Shown: in pieces, positions 20,950-32,417 of the stretch
Position numbering within the stretch: position 1 is the first letter of the stretch
Layout: every line of letters begins with the position of its first letter
NCBI GenBank assembly: GCA_002812745.2
Contig: NCSJ02000180.1
Span: 21,177 to 85,176 of the forward strand
Direction of reading: 5' to 3'
DNA: 64,000 nt
Source of the DNA: Scytalidium lignicola
Lineage: Eukaryota; Ascomycota; Leotiomycetes
The notes under the pieces: generated by a model
What the model saw: only the letters and a program-made list of their open reading frames with translations
What the model was told of the DNA's origin: nothing
Databases searched by the model: none
Position numbers and translations under genes: made by a program

Positions 20950-22775
20950 CTCGCCTGATAGTCCTTATTGTAGTTAGAGATGATTGAAGACAAGCTTGGT
21001 AGCCTAGAAAACAGGAGCCAAGGTAAGCTTAAAAGTTCAAAAGATTGAATCGAAGTGCATAAGAGCTCGAATAACAGGAGGCACTGAAGATAAAAGTGTA
21101 CTCAAGAGAACTCTTATAATGCTGGCAAGAACATTTCACAAGGTTAGTGATAACACCTAGCACGCTCGCCGGCTCTGCAGTCACCAAACCAAGGAGAAGG
21201 AATCAAAAAGCGTCAGCCACGTCCGTTTGTGCGCGCATTGAAGCGATAGCATCTCCTCGGCCGTTGGCGCATAAGGCGAGAGGTGGGTTAAAGGGTCCAG
21301 ATCATCATCAGGCACAGGCGTCTTACTTGTACCGCAGAACTGATATTCAGGTTCGGAAATGGGACTTGCAAATAGACCTTGCTAATTTGGAGACACAGGG
21401 CGTTTGAATAGCCCGCAAGGTTATTAGCCACGTTCTCTGCGGAGAGAGACGTTCTCTAACGGCTCAGGCCAGATTCAAAGGGCAAACTCAAATACCAAGG
21501 AATATCCCAGCCATTTGGCGTTTTGTGACATCATTGTGCCAGCTGATTGGAAAGCTGGTAGTTAGAGCAGAGCTCGGCAGTCTCAACGTGGAGACTTCGC
21601 ACGACAAATCGAGTTGCGGCAGTTCAGCTACTAGCATGGAGGTGCCACTCTTAGGGTCCGGGTCCACTTCCCCAGATTGCCATGCTTTGGTACTTCGACG
21701 CCATAGCTCTCGAGCATGAACTTACAACATGATTGTTGAGATTTCACATGCTAATATGCAGTTCTGCTCGTTAAGCAGGTAGTATAGCTCGTAACATAGT
21801 CAGTGCTCAAGCCAAGACGATCATAAGGACTGCCAACGTATAAAATTGTATGTAGATGAAAGGGTTGAAGATCAAATCGGGGAAGTCCTTGTGATGGCGC
21901 AGAGATCATGCACTAAACATGTCCTGCTAAATCGCTTACACGTGTAATTTGCTTGCGAAGGTCGAGGCCGTCACGAAAGACTGCGCGATGGCTAGTTTCG
22001 ACAAGAGTTCTCGTCATGAGCATCCCCACCATCACGACAACGCCCACGGAGTAAAGGCCGTCGTAAGCCCTGAACGTCTCGGTAGATGAGCTGTAAGACC
22101 AATAAAAAGGAATATAGCGTGTGGATTACCGCTTCGAGCGTGGATCACGCTTGCAGTATCAGGGAGAGTCAGATTCAGATGGCATGATGGGCATTGGAGT
22201 TTGCGTGACGTTGAAGTTCTCCAATAAATTCCTCACAGCACAACCGACAGGCTGATGTCTCCAGTGCGATGGCGGTCGAGGCGCTTCATGCCCGGGCCAA
22301 TGTTTACCAGCATTAAATGGTGTTGAGGCGTCGACACGGACAGTCTTTTCCACGACAGGTAGTTAAGTTTAACAAATTATGCCGAAGCTAATCCTTACGG
22401 GAGATCCTGCGAAGGGGGCAAGGGTTGGTGTGGTCAGGACCATTGAACCAAGGAGCTGGGACCTCAACGTTCAGATCCTCTGGCACCCCAAGGTCACGGT
22501 ATACGCCGACCGCACGCACTACACTTATAGCATCATAGTCAACGCCAATCACTTTTCCAAACGTATTCTGAGCAGTAATCTGACCACATCCAATTCAGGA
22601 GACAATATAGCACATCCCTGCCATCCGTCCTCGATCGTACCCTTCCAGCCAGGCCCGGACCAATATCACCGTTTACACGTCAAAATCTGGGAACCTTGGA
22701 AAACGAAGTCCGTGCACTTTACTAATTAGCTTCTGGTTTCCATGCTCCCCCTCTTTCAGCAGGATCAAATCATAG
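20950..22775. other. Gene-poor region with a possible coding relic
   Basis: No intact gene. On the minus strand at about 22410-22600, an open stretch reads IGCGQITAQNTFGKVIGVDYD followed by VYRDLGVPEDLNVEVPAPWF, reminiscent of a Rossmann-type methyltransferase motif but short and bounded by stops. A GTAAGG donor-like site follows near 22398. A second minus ORF (22159-22353) ends with a normal stop but shows no family. These may be remains of one decayed gene; the rest (20.95-21.9 kb) shows nothing. Confidence 0.3.
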
Positions 22776-23109
22776 TACGTAAGGCACAGTACCTGATAAG
22801 CTCGGCAGATTATCGGTAGACTAATTAAATAAACTTTAACATCACCGTTGTGCCACCGAAACTACATAAGCTCATAAGCTTACTTTTCCTCGCATGAGTG
22901 CTCCGCAGAAAGAGCAGACCCGGCAAAGGATTTACTCAAAAGAAGTATGCTAGCCAAAGTCAGGTTGTGAAAGGGAGGCCCTTCAGGGTGGTAGTGGTAG
23001 TGGTAGGAGTAGTAGTAATAAAATAGCAATAGTAAATTGCCNTTTTTTGGGTGGCAGAATTCGCTCGCTTGCATGGGGTGCGCGAGTATTTCCTGACACC
23101 CCTTACGTA
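22776..23109. mobile_element. MITE copy 3, diverged, about 334 bases
   Basis: The right end (about 23045-23109) is clearly the family terminus in inverse orientation: GCGAGTATTTCCTGACACC then CCTTACGTA, preceded by the subterminal CGCTTGCA/CGCTCG motif seen in copy 2. The left end (TACGTAAGGCACAGTACC at 22776) resembles copy 1 but is degenerate. The interior differs and includes a GGTAGTGGTAGTGG purine-rich microsatellite near 22990 and an N at 23042. The right terminus is secure; the extent to the left is inferred. Confidence 0.6.
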
Positions 23110-23409
23110 CAATCTCTATATAATATAACTGGCAGCAAGCTTGCTTGTGTAAGATAATAAAAGGAGAATCATCACATCTCACCACATATTTAAATTTTTC
23201 GTTGTACTGTACATAGTATAAATACAGCAAACCGGATCTTTAACTGAGATGTAGACCGGTCATGGGTGGTGCCTCTTTTGAAGGTAATGGTCACGTGCAC
23301 AGGTGACTTGAAATTCCACTTAACGCGACCGATAAACGCGAAACGCGTTATCGTCAACTTACAATTCAACTTCACGAAAACTACCCTCCCATCATCAACC
23401 GCAATCACA

Positions 23410-24621
23410 ATGGCCCTTCTCGTGGATAAACACCGGCCGAGTTCATTAGACCAACTCACATACCACAAAGACCTCTCCGAGCGACTTCGTTCACTGGTAC
23501 GTATCTCAATCATCCTCCTAAAACTCAAAAAGCCTAACTCTTTCTTTCCACAGGCTCAAAGCGGTGACTTCCCACACCTCCTAGTCTACGGTCCCTCCGG
23601 TGCAGGAAAGAAAACTCGTATCGTCGCAACGCTTAAAGAACTCTACGGCCCCGGCGTCGAGAAAATCAAAATCGACTCGCGTGTCTTCCAAACGACCTCG
23701 AACCGCAAGCTCGAATTCAACATCGTGGCCTCAGTCTACCACCTAGAAATCACACCCTCAGACGTAGGAAACTACGACCGTGTCGTCGTGCAGGATCTCC
23801 TAAAGGAAGTCGCGCAGACCCAACAGGTTGATCAGGGTGCGCGACAACGTTTCAAGGTCGTGGTCATCAACGAGGCGGATCATCTCACACGCGATGCGCA
23901 AGCCGCACTGCGTAGGACGATGGAGAAATACAGTCCTAATCTGAGACTGATATTACTGGCAAATTCGACGGCTAATATCATAGCGCCTATTCGGTCGAGG
24001 ACGTTGCTTATAAGAGTCGCGGCGCCGACGGAGGAGGAGATTTGTGATGTTTTAGCCAAGAGCGGGAAGAAGGAAGGGTGGCCGGTGGCCAAGGAGTTGA
24101 ATGCGAGGATTGCGAAGGAGAGTGGGAGGAATTTGAGGAGGGCTTTGTTGATGTTTGAAGCGGTGCACGCACAGAAGTGAGATTTCCCCTTTTCATCTAT
24201 CTACTTATATAATCTCTCCACTGGTATAACAAGATATGGACTTCATATACTAACACATACCTTTCCCAACAGTGAGAAAGTCACAGATGATACTCCCATC
24301 CCACCACCAGACTGGGAAGCTTTAATCGGCCAAATCGCTAAAGAAATCATGGAAGAGCACACTCCCCAACGCATCCTCGAAGTCCGCGCTAAATTATATG
24401 ATCTCCTAACTCACTGTATCCCGCCGACAACCATCCTGAGGACACTGACATTCAAGCTCATCCCGATGATCGATGATGCACTTAAAGCAGATGTTATTAA
24501 GTGGGCTGCGTTCTATGAGCATCGGATTAGGAATGGGACGAAAGTCATTTTTCACCTAGAGGCGTTTGTGGCTAAGTTTATGAGGATACTTGAGGAGTAT
24601 CTTATGCAGATGGACTTTTGA
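23410..24621 (+). CDS. RFC5: Replication factor C subunit 5 (clamp loader)
   Basis: Exons 23410-23496, 23554-24176 and 24273-24621 give 352 residues. This is a small RFC subunit of the AAA+ clamp loader that opens PCNA on primed DNA in the nucleus. The order is VDKHRPSSLDQL (RFC box), Walker A GPSGAGKK, DSRVFQTTSNRKLE, YHLEITPSD, then INEADHLT in the Walker B position and the arginine-finger block IRSRT. AALRRTMEKYS is the RFC signature helix. The YHLEITPSD block and the NEAD Walker B are typical of yeast Rfc5 (human RFC3) rather than Rfc2/3/4. Intron 2 has a CTAACA branch site. It marks the start of the conserved part of the window; MITE copy 3 ends only 300 bases upstream. Confidence 0.95.
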
Positions 24622-25018
24622 GCCTATGGAACGGAATCTTTCCGTTGATTTTGTATGCGTGCTTCTGTGTTTTACATCTGTTAGGCGTTTTATGGGTGTA
24701 TGTTGGGAAAACTGGGATGTGGCATGGACATAAACCATCCAAAAACTTATATGGAGGAAAGTATGATATTCGGGTTCTTAATCCAAGTCTGTAGAATTAT
24801 ACAAGTCTCAATTGTATGTATGGATGCATGCATTTTATGTATTGTGTAATAGTTAGGTACGTATAAATAAAAAAAAGAGATTAGGTGACTACAGTGATAA
24901 ATACCCCCAAAATAGCGGATATTAACTATGCTTTCCCGTTTCCTTGCTTCATCTCCACTACGTTTCCCGTTTCTCAAAATGGTGATACATAATTATCTAA
25001 CGTACTTCTTCAAGCACC
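24622..25018. other. 3' regions of converging genes
   Basis: About 400 bases between RFC5 (plus) and the mug190-like gene (minus). AT-rich with an AAATAAAAAAAAG string near 24868; no gene seen. Confidence 0.5.
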
Positions 25019-28000
25019 TTATGCAATCTCGCTCTGCACCTGTGGTTCTCTACCCTTCAAGCCACCCAGCTTGAACGTCCTCCTAACAACAAACTTAGCC
25101 TCGTCTTTTGCAAACTGTGCATTCCTCATCGGCTTCCATTGCATCAAACCTCTCTGCTTGCGATGTAAGGCCTTCTCGTTTTCTTTGTAGCTTTTGAGCT
25201 GAGCAATCGGATTGTTGTGATGAGTAGGTCCGCTAGGCTCACCGTCTACACCATTTTGATCAGAGCTAGCGCCTCTCTCCGAAGCCACACATTCGTCATT
25301 TGTAGCATCGCGTATTCCAAGGTCATCTTCTGAATCAGTAGAGGAAGTATTTTCAGAACTCTGGTCATCGACGCCGTTTATGCCAGAGTCACCATTGACG
25401 CCATCGACACCATCGACACCATTGACACCATTGATATCATTAGTTTGGTTACCCGATGCCTGAGTACGATTCCTCAACGACTCAACACTACAAATCTTGT
25501 TAGCCCTGCTAAAGCTATCGTCTGGAATTTGTGAACCTACGCAGCTTCATCTACGCGAAAAGTTCCACCCCAATCTGTTCCATCCTTCGCAAGCCACTTT
25601 TTCTTTTCCTTTTCATCGGCATACGCAAGGATATCTCGAGGTTTCGTAAGAGATTCTTCATGCAGTTTCCGAATACTAGGAGGCAGCTCATTGGTAACCA
25701 CTCGACTACGGACTCCTTCGGCATGGCAAGTTTCCCAAACCTCCTGTGTTTCGCGGGAATCATTGTCGACGACGAATCTGGCGTGATCTTCATCCATACC
25801 GGCCTTGAATCGGCCGCGGAAATGCAGGCGGCCAACTTCCTCGATCTTTATATCTGGAACATCTCTGAAGTTTTGCTCAGTGATGTAGTTCTGAGTCAAT
25901 CTTATCCCTTTGTCCGTCTTCCAGATCGGAATATTGATATCCTGTTCCTTATTATCCTCAAAGTGATGAAGCCATATTACCGCATAAGCATCAGCATTCC
26001 GATGAGAAGCTGAATGCAGCTCAAAGACGATAGGAGATCGGTATCGATATTTCACTGGTAACCGGACAGTGCTCTTTCCATTCTGTCTGGGAACGTCCCA
26101 AGAAATGCCGTCTCCTTCAGCAAGCTTCTTACATTGGCTTCTCTTCAAATCGCCAGAACTTCCACCAGTTCTCATTTTGATCTTACTAATTGTGTTGTAT
26201 CCAGTGGCAAGGATGTTGTCTGATGTAAACTCAAATGTTCCAACATCCCACCCCAGCTGCTGTGGTGGCAAGCGTGTTTCTACGCTTCTGAACAGGAGAG
26301 AGATTCTGACCCTACCATATCCAATTCCACCGTCCAAAGGATACCATCTGGTAACTTGGCAGCTTGTTTGCATAAGATCGGCCAGCCTCAATGGCACCAC
26401 GCCGAGAATTGGATCATGCTCTCGCATCCGCTGATCGCGAACGGTAACCGTGACGATCGCTGAGCGCCAGTCTCTGATGAACCGCTCAGTGCCAGCATTG
26501 AAGATAGGCTTGCTGCTCAAGACCTTTGAACGGGTGCGGTAGGTCTAATTGAATGTAAGTAAGCAAGCCCCTAGTCTAAATATCTCAGGTTGAAACTTAC
26601 CAGCTCATCATTAAAGTGTATTGTGCAGTAGCTACTTGGCATCTTCTTGGACTCTTCCGCTATATTCTCGCCAGCAGGTTGAGCAGGTTCGTACTCCCTA
26701 CCTTTTCGTTTGCCATTACTTCCCATGATGTTCTCGAGCTCGAGGTTGACAATTTGGTGTATGACAATGCTGCAAACACCGGTAGGCCATAACGGATCTG
26801 GTGGTGTGTGAGCAACGGCATCCTCCTCATCGGTACTTAGCATGCCCTTCTCATCCTGAAGCTCTTTCCTATCTTTCAATTTATCGGGAAGGTTCACATC
26901 CTTTCCGTCAGTTCTCAGCTCTGGTCGGAATTTTGGTTTGCCAAAGAAGCCAACTTCCCAATGAAGCTCTCCAGGCATGGAGCTCTCTTCTTCCATACCG
27001 CGGAGTTTTGAAACGTGTGAATACATCTTGCCAGGATGTTGCATCATCTTTTGCATAGAAAGTTCCACCTTGCCAACAATATCATCAGATGTCGATCGAT
27101 CGGAATCCCACAGCTCCATTGACAGCTGCTCATCGGCCTTAATGAGACCAGGGGTGACAAGGAGAGCACATGTCTCTTCCCAAATTGGATTCAGATCATC
27201 TTCAATAACCCGAGTGCAGTACATTGGCTTTCCATACTTGGAGAAACTGACTGTGATGTACGGATCACTGCCGCCACCCTCACTACCCCGGCGATCTTGC
27301 TTACTCAATCCGATAGCCTTATGAATCCTGATCCAGAGAAGACCAACAGCCTCAGTATCTTTCTGTATATCATCACCCTGTAGCATCTTGGTCATATCCA
27401 GAGTCAACGACTTAGGGGCGACATATTCGCTACAGACGGTTTTGATGGCAAAGTTGACAAAGTTAGAGATTAAAGGTAAATTGAGGATATTAACCCCCGC
27501 CTCAATCATGGGTGTGCAGCCAGCTTGAACCTGAGGAACACCCATGAGCGTAACTGTGACCGCTTTGAGAAATGGCGGTTCTGGGGACAATTGTAAGCGT
27601 AATCGAACAGTTCCAACCAGATCCAGGAGTTCCACGAAAACGGGGAAGGGAACTCCAAAGAGCCCTTTCATCCCAAGATAGAAAACTAGTTGCATGTGCA
27701 TATTCTTTGCCTTGGAAGAAGTGTCCGAGGTAGATGGTGCAGCGTGATAAGCAAAAGCACATTCGATATTGTAGAAGTCGCCTCCCTGTTCGTCTGCGAC
27801 GAGCTCCTCGGGGTCTTTATTCTTTTCCATTTGTTTACGAATGTCATCTTTCAATTCCTGAACCTGTGCATCTGGGAGCGCTCTTAGACTCAAGAGACGG
27901 AAAGGAGTGCTACCTTGATCGATTTCAGCAACTCGAACATTTTCGATTATCCCAGGTACCGAGGCTTGCATAATATCCTCCATCATATCCGCCACGGAGA

Positions 28001-29006
28001 GAAACAAGGCAGGATCGATCAAACCCCACATAATTCCCATAAATGTATTAATCCATTCAACAGATTCAGGTATCAAGTTCGCTGTAGCCTATGAAATCTA
28101 GATTAGCCACAAAAGCCCTTTCACATATCGGGAATCTTAATAACTTACCATCTTGCCTCTTTTCTTCTCGCTCGTCCATTCGATTGCTCTTCCCTGCCTT
28201 AAAACTTCTTTCATCCATAAGAAGAGACCAGATGCTGCAGCGAAGCCCAAGGGAATAAGTCCGTAAAGCTTCCCGCCAAGCATCTTCCCAAAGATCGTGA
28301 TAGCGAAGAAGAGAACAGCAGAGAATATAGTGGCTCTTTGTTCAAGCTTACCAAACATTGGCTCATAGCTTACAGAAGGTGTGGGGTGGAAGAGTATATT
28401 CGTCTTTTCTCCGTGGATAGGCACATCCGATGTGGTGCCTGGTTCTACAGGATCTGGTGGTGCTGTAATGTCCTGATTCTTTCTGTACTCCTCTCCAGAT
28501 TGAGTGGCTTCTGTTTTAACCGGCTATTAAAAGGTTAAGAACTATAAATCAAAACTCTTAAAGGGAGAGTGCAATGACTTACTGTAGGCTTGTTAAGATT
28601 GGCGTTAGGTACATTTAGCTGCGCTATGGTTAGTCCAAGCATCTTAGATTAGCAGAGATCACTTCATAATTACCTGATCCTCCAGAGCCCTAACAGCGGC
28701 TGGATCTACGTCTTCAATTTCCACCTCCCTTCCCGTGGTTGGATCCGTGACCGACTTCCGGGAGCGCTTTGCATGCGCGAGAGCCTGATGATCTTTAACC
28801 TCTTCCTGTTTTTTGGTTTTATTCATCGCATCAATTCTATTCTGTGGTCAGCAACAGAACACAAGCTTGATATGAGTAGAAAAAACATGCCTTGCGTCGC
28901 GTTCCTTCTTCTCCTTGTCCAAATTCTGAATGAACTGTTGGACATTGGGAACAGGGTTGGTTCCGGAGTAGTGGCCCCCAGGGGCCTTCTTGTTGACAGC
29001 AGACAT
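25019..29006 (-). CDS. mug190: Mug190-like SMP/C2 lipid-transfer membrane protein
   Basis: Exons 28891-29006, 28674-28836, 28583-28618, 28149-28523, 26601-28088, 25541-26544 and 25019-25487 close in frame to 1216 residues, near the 1188 of S. pombe Mug190. Order: a cytosolic N-tail, a membrane hairpin (FSAVLFFAITIFGKMLGG and LYGLIPLGFAAASGLFLW), an SMP domain starting ESVEWINTFMGIMWG, a first C2 domain (LLWIRIHKAIGL, GSDPYITVSF, NPIWEE), a second diverged C2 (GVCSIVIHQIVNLELEN) and a C-tail with HRKQRGLMQWKP. Tricalbin-like proteins of this design tether ER to plasma membrane and move lipids; a role here is inferred. The first intron (28837-28890) is best modelled with a GC donor; a weak GT donor four codons-worth away would also keep frame. 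Confidence 0.85.
25366..25440 (-). repeat. Coding minisatellite, Asn/Asp-Gly-Val repeats
   Basis: Inside the last exon of the mug190-like gene, 9-base units encode NGVNGVDGVDGVNG followed by looser copies. Such low-complexity coding repeats commonly vary in copy number between strains. Confidence 0.75.
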
Positions 29007-29946
29007 GATAGCAAACCTTGGATTACGGTGAGGGGGTATTATTAACACAGATAGAGAAGAAAGTCAACAGCGGTAACAGTTCAATCGTAGGAATTGATTG
29101 GAGCGATGAATGACCTCAATGGTGTCGAGACGGTACTGGTCATCTCACAAAAGGGAGGAAGGAAATTATGAAAATGATGGATGGTTCAATGAGCAAGCTA
29201 TTAATAGAGAGAAAGGAAAGAGAGGGAGAGAAAGAAGAGAGAGAAGCCAGCCATATGTGTTCCAAGCTTTTGGGTAGATGATGTCTAGGCTTGATCTTGG
29301 ATGCTCTGCTATGACATCACCCACAGAGCATCGCACTGGCTGACAGCAACGAGACAGTAAACGCGCGCCATCGCAGCGCTAGATTCACAGAATAGCTGTA
29401 TCGAGCAATAGTCTACCTCGAAATCCAGATGCTTGGTTCAATTGATATCAGTGATGTTGTGGCTTTCTTCTCCTCCAACACCATCTCACTTGATATAATT
29501 AATAAAGGAATGTCGACGTTGTTGCAACCCAATGATCGCCCCCCAAGACTCGGGAGGCTTGCAAGGCTGGCTTGGTCCCCTAAAGGGTGCGGCGCCGCTG
29601 TAACGTTGAATCTGCACAAAGTGGGAGGGCAGAAGAGGGGAGCATTTAACGCATGCGTGTCCCAATGGAAAGCAAAAAACATGATACACTTAATCGGATC
29701 ACAAAAAAGGTTTCTGAATATAGATCCTCTTTCCCGGGATTTACAGATCATTTCTGGCGCAAGAATAAGGTATGAGCGCCGTCTTTCCTTGCAGTACCCC
29801 TCCCTACAGCTAGTTTATCGCAGATCTAAAATCCAAAGCCCCTCCATCGCCGAGCCGGGACATGGTGTTGGATCAACTTAATGGTACTGGTTATTGTAAC
29901 TAATCGAGCTATATCTACTTAGTCGAGTTAGACAGACACACTCCAA
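29007..29946. other. Divergent promoter region
   Basis: Lies between the 5' ends of the mug190-like gene (minus) and the deacetylase gene (plus). A GAGAGAAAGAAAGAGA purine run (about 29205-29248) is on the mug190 side. ORFs here are GC-rich shadows without motifs. Confidence 0.5.
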
Positions 29947-31158
29947 ATGTCTCGACCAACTGCATTCGTCAATGGTCGTCAGTGCATCCATGGCAAGCTG
30001 GTCCGCCAGAATCTCTACGTCAGTCCCGAGGGTGAGATCATCGACCCTGTCCATCATCAACAGGCTGACAACCAACAACCACCTTCCCTCGCCGAACTCT
30101 ACAACGTAATTGACCTCAACGACGCCGTCATAGCCCCAGGCTTCCTAGAGCTGCAAATCAACGGGGCATACGGCTTCCACTTCACACACTTCACGGGTGC
30201 AACCGCCTACGTAGATAATGTCCATCAGCTCGCAAAGCAGCTACCCAAACATGGTGTGACGGGCTTCTATCCAACCATCCCTACGGTCACGAAGGATGTC
30301 TTCCAGAAGGGCCTCCCGTTCCTAAAGCCAGCGGCGCATCATCTAGATGAGGCTTCCGTGCTTGGCGCCCACGTCGAGGGGCCTTTCCTTGCACCATCTA
30401 AGAAGGGAGCTCACGATGCAGCGCATATGCACATTCCAGCTGCGACGACCTTAGAATCTGTTTATCGAGAAGAAAATCTCAAAGATGCCATTAAGATAGT
30501 CACATTAGCCCCAGAGTTGCCAGGGGCTCTGGATCATATCGAAACATTGACGAAGAAGTACGGGATTAAAGTCTCGATGGGCCACAGCGCAGCCACAAAT
30601 GCGGAAGGGCTACAAGGCATGAAGGCAGGAGCAAGTCTACTCACGCATACGTTCAATGCGATGAATCCACTGCATCATCGTGAGCCTGGATTAATTGGGC
30701 TCATTTCATCCCCTTCACCACCGTACTTCTCTCTCATAGCAGATAAAATCCACCTTCACCCCGACGTCGTCGTATTAGCGTACCGTTCTGCCCCAAGCCA
30801 TTGCATTCTCATAACAGATTCTATAGAGTTGGCTGGTTGTGCTGATGGCCTCTACCCAGGCCACTCCCAGGTTCCCTTCAATCAGCGCAAGGTTGGCAAC
30901 ATGGTAACAATCGAGGGAACAAATACCCTGATCGGGACCTGCATTTCTCTCGACGAATGTGTTAGGAATCTGAAAACCTGGGCTGAAATTAGCATAGAAG
31001 AGGCGGTAATGTGCGTTACAGAACATGTGGCAGATGCCATGGGACTGAAAGATAGAGGGAAGCTAGAAGTTGGAAGAAGAGCAGATTTGGTTATTCTCGA
31101 CGATGATGGAAACGTGAAAGACACTTGGATCAAGGGGCAATTGGTCTCCAGAAGCTAG
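29947..31158 (+). CDS. DAC1: N-acetylglucosamine-6-phosphate deacetylase
   Basis: Intron-less, 403 residues. It removes acetate from GlcNAc-6-phosphate to give glucosamine-6-phosphate, the second cytosolic step in using chitin-derived GlcNAc. Amidohydrolase-fold landmarks are all present: APGFLELQINGAYG near residues 63-76, metal-ligand Glu144 in AHVEGPFL, His213 in MGHSAAT, His234 in LLTHTFNAMNPLHHREPG, and the catalytic Asp291 in ILITDSIELAG. The C-terminal GRRADLVILDD is the family's return strand. Length matches the family. In many fungi this gene sits in a GlcNAc catabolic cluster with the kinase, deaminase and transporter; none of those is nearby here. Confidence 0.95.
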   Translation: MSRPTAFVNGRQCIHGKLVRQNLYVSPEGEIIDPVHHQQADNQQPPSLAELYNVIDLNDAVIAPGFLELQINGAYGFHFTHFTGATAYVDNVHQLAKQLPKHGVTGFYPTIPTVTKDVFQKGLPFLKPAAHHLDEASVLGAHVEGPFLAPSKKGAHDAAHMHIPAATTLESVYREENLKDAIKIVTLAPELPGALDHIETLTKKYGIKVSMGHSAATNAEGLQGMKAGASLLTHTFNAMNPLHHREPGLIGLISSPSPPYFSLIADKIHLHPDVVVLAYRSAPSHCILITDSIELAGCADGLYPGHSQVPFNQRKVGNMVTIEGTNTLIGTCISLDECVRNLKTWAEISIEEAVMCVTEHVADAMGLKDRGKLEVGRRADLVILDDDGNVKDTWIKGQLVSRS

Positions 31159-31361
31159 AACCTTAGAATCTCTTAGAATCANTTTTTTATAATAATTGAG
31201 ACAGACTATATATTTAGTTATAGATAAAGTGGATTGTGGTATATTCAAATATAGATAATGAGACATATATTCATACGAGCTTTTCTGTACAGATCCTTAT
31301 TCTTTTTTACATTTCCGGACTCCCAATTTATGCACTTAATCTTCTATTCATACACACCCAC

Positions 31362-32417
31362 CTACACTGGTACAGGCGTTAGATGTCCCTTCTTATCATA
31401 TTTCGCTTCTGGTAATTTGTTAGCCCTTTTTTCTCTAGCCTTCAGTTTTTCTCTCTAAAGGATGGAAATGCCTTGCCAGAGAGGAGGAAAATAGGTTGAA
31501 GNAAAAAGTTCAAACGTACTGAAGAATGTATAACTAAGCGTAATCTGCTCAATGCCCTTCATATTGGAATCATTCACAAACTCGGGATCAATATAGAAAA
31601 AAACCGGCATATCCACCGTCTCGCCGGCATTCAACCTCTGCTCCTCAAAGCAAAAGCACTGGATCTTGCTGAAATAGGGTGCCACCTGTCCCGGCGTGAC
31701 GCTGTATGTCGCCACCCCAATGATATCCTCATCGGACTGGTTCGTCGCCGTGTAGAACGCCAGTGCCGTCTCGCCCGGAAGCACCTTCACCTCTCGCTGC
31801 TGCGGCACGAATTTCCAGGGAAGGATGTCGGACACGGAACCATTGAAGGTGATGCGGATGCGCTTTGCGTCGGTGACGGGTCGGAGGTGGTCCGCTGGGT
31901 CGCCGTCTACTGCGCCGTGACCTGGTGCTTTGACGGGTTGGCCTCCCCAGCCGGTTGTCTGGCAGATCTAGAGAAATTTGGAATTAGCTGGGGATGCAAA
32001 ATTTTTGATTGGAAAATCAAAGTATAAAGATTAGACACACCATTTTATACATTGGGACGGAACCGTAGGCGAGTGTAAGTGTCCCTAGAATGACCGCGAG
32101 GACGTAGTACCTTGGGAATTTTCAATTAGCTTATATATTCTAGATGTATTATTTAAGCTTTCTCCTTCCTCATCTGCTCACATTGTAGAATTGTTCTTTT
32201 TGTTGAGTTGAGCACGCACTTGCTCCATCGTGGGCGCAACATTGTGCTGGGGCTTCGAAGGGCTCGAGTTCGATACAGACCGGCGCTGGTTCATGGATGA
32301 CAATCTGAGGAAGGTCGTCGACGGCCGTGGCCGAGCCGTCAACTTCGCACATGAAGAACATACCCAGGGCACATCTCTACGACCGAGGCCGGAGAAGACT
32401 CGGGGAAGTTTGTTCAT
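31362..32417 (-). CDS. COX11: Cytochrome c oxidase copper chaperone Cox11
   Basis: Exons 32182-32417, 32041-32110, 31520-31967 and 31362-31408 give 266 residues. Cox11 delivers copper to the CuB site of Cox1 from the mitochondrial inner membrane. An Arg/Ser-rich presequence is followed by RAQLNKKNNSTMYY and one membrane helix (VLAVILGTLTLAYGSV). The intermembrane-space domain then has CQTTGWGGQP, ITFNGSVSDILPWKF and the copper motif KIQCFCFEEQ. The end SYTFFKAKYDKKG fits the family. The last intron (31409-31519) uses CTAAC 11 bases before its CAG; a nearer AG (31451) also keeps frame but adds 14 residues not expected in the family. The N at 31502 falls in this intron and does not affect the protein. 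The gene converges on the deacetylase gene. Confidence 0.92.

Noticed and set aside
25019..25477. Separate small gene encoding the Gly/Asp/Asn repeat protein
   Set aside because: It begins at a TTG and joins in frame to the mug190-like gene through a clean 53-base GT-AG intron (25488-25540); the HRKQRGLMQWKP tail belongs to that family.
29413..29881. ORFs on both strands between mug190-like and deacetylase genes
   Set aside because: Overlapping frames of a promoter region without any recognisable domain or splice structure.
31409..31450. Using the nearer acceptor of the last COX11 intron
   Set aside because: It keeps frame but inserts 14 residues; the acceptor at 31409 has a textbook CTAAC branch point and gives the family-typical FFKAKYD ending.
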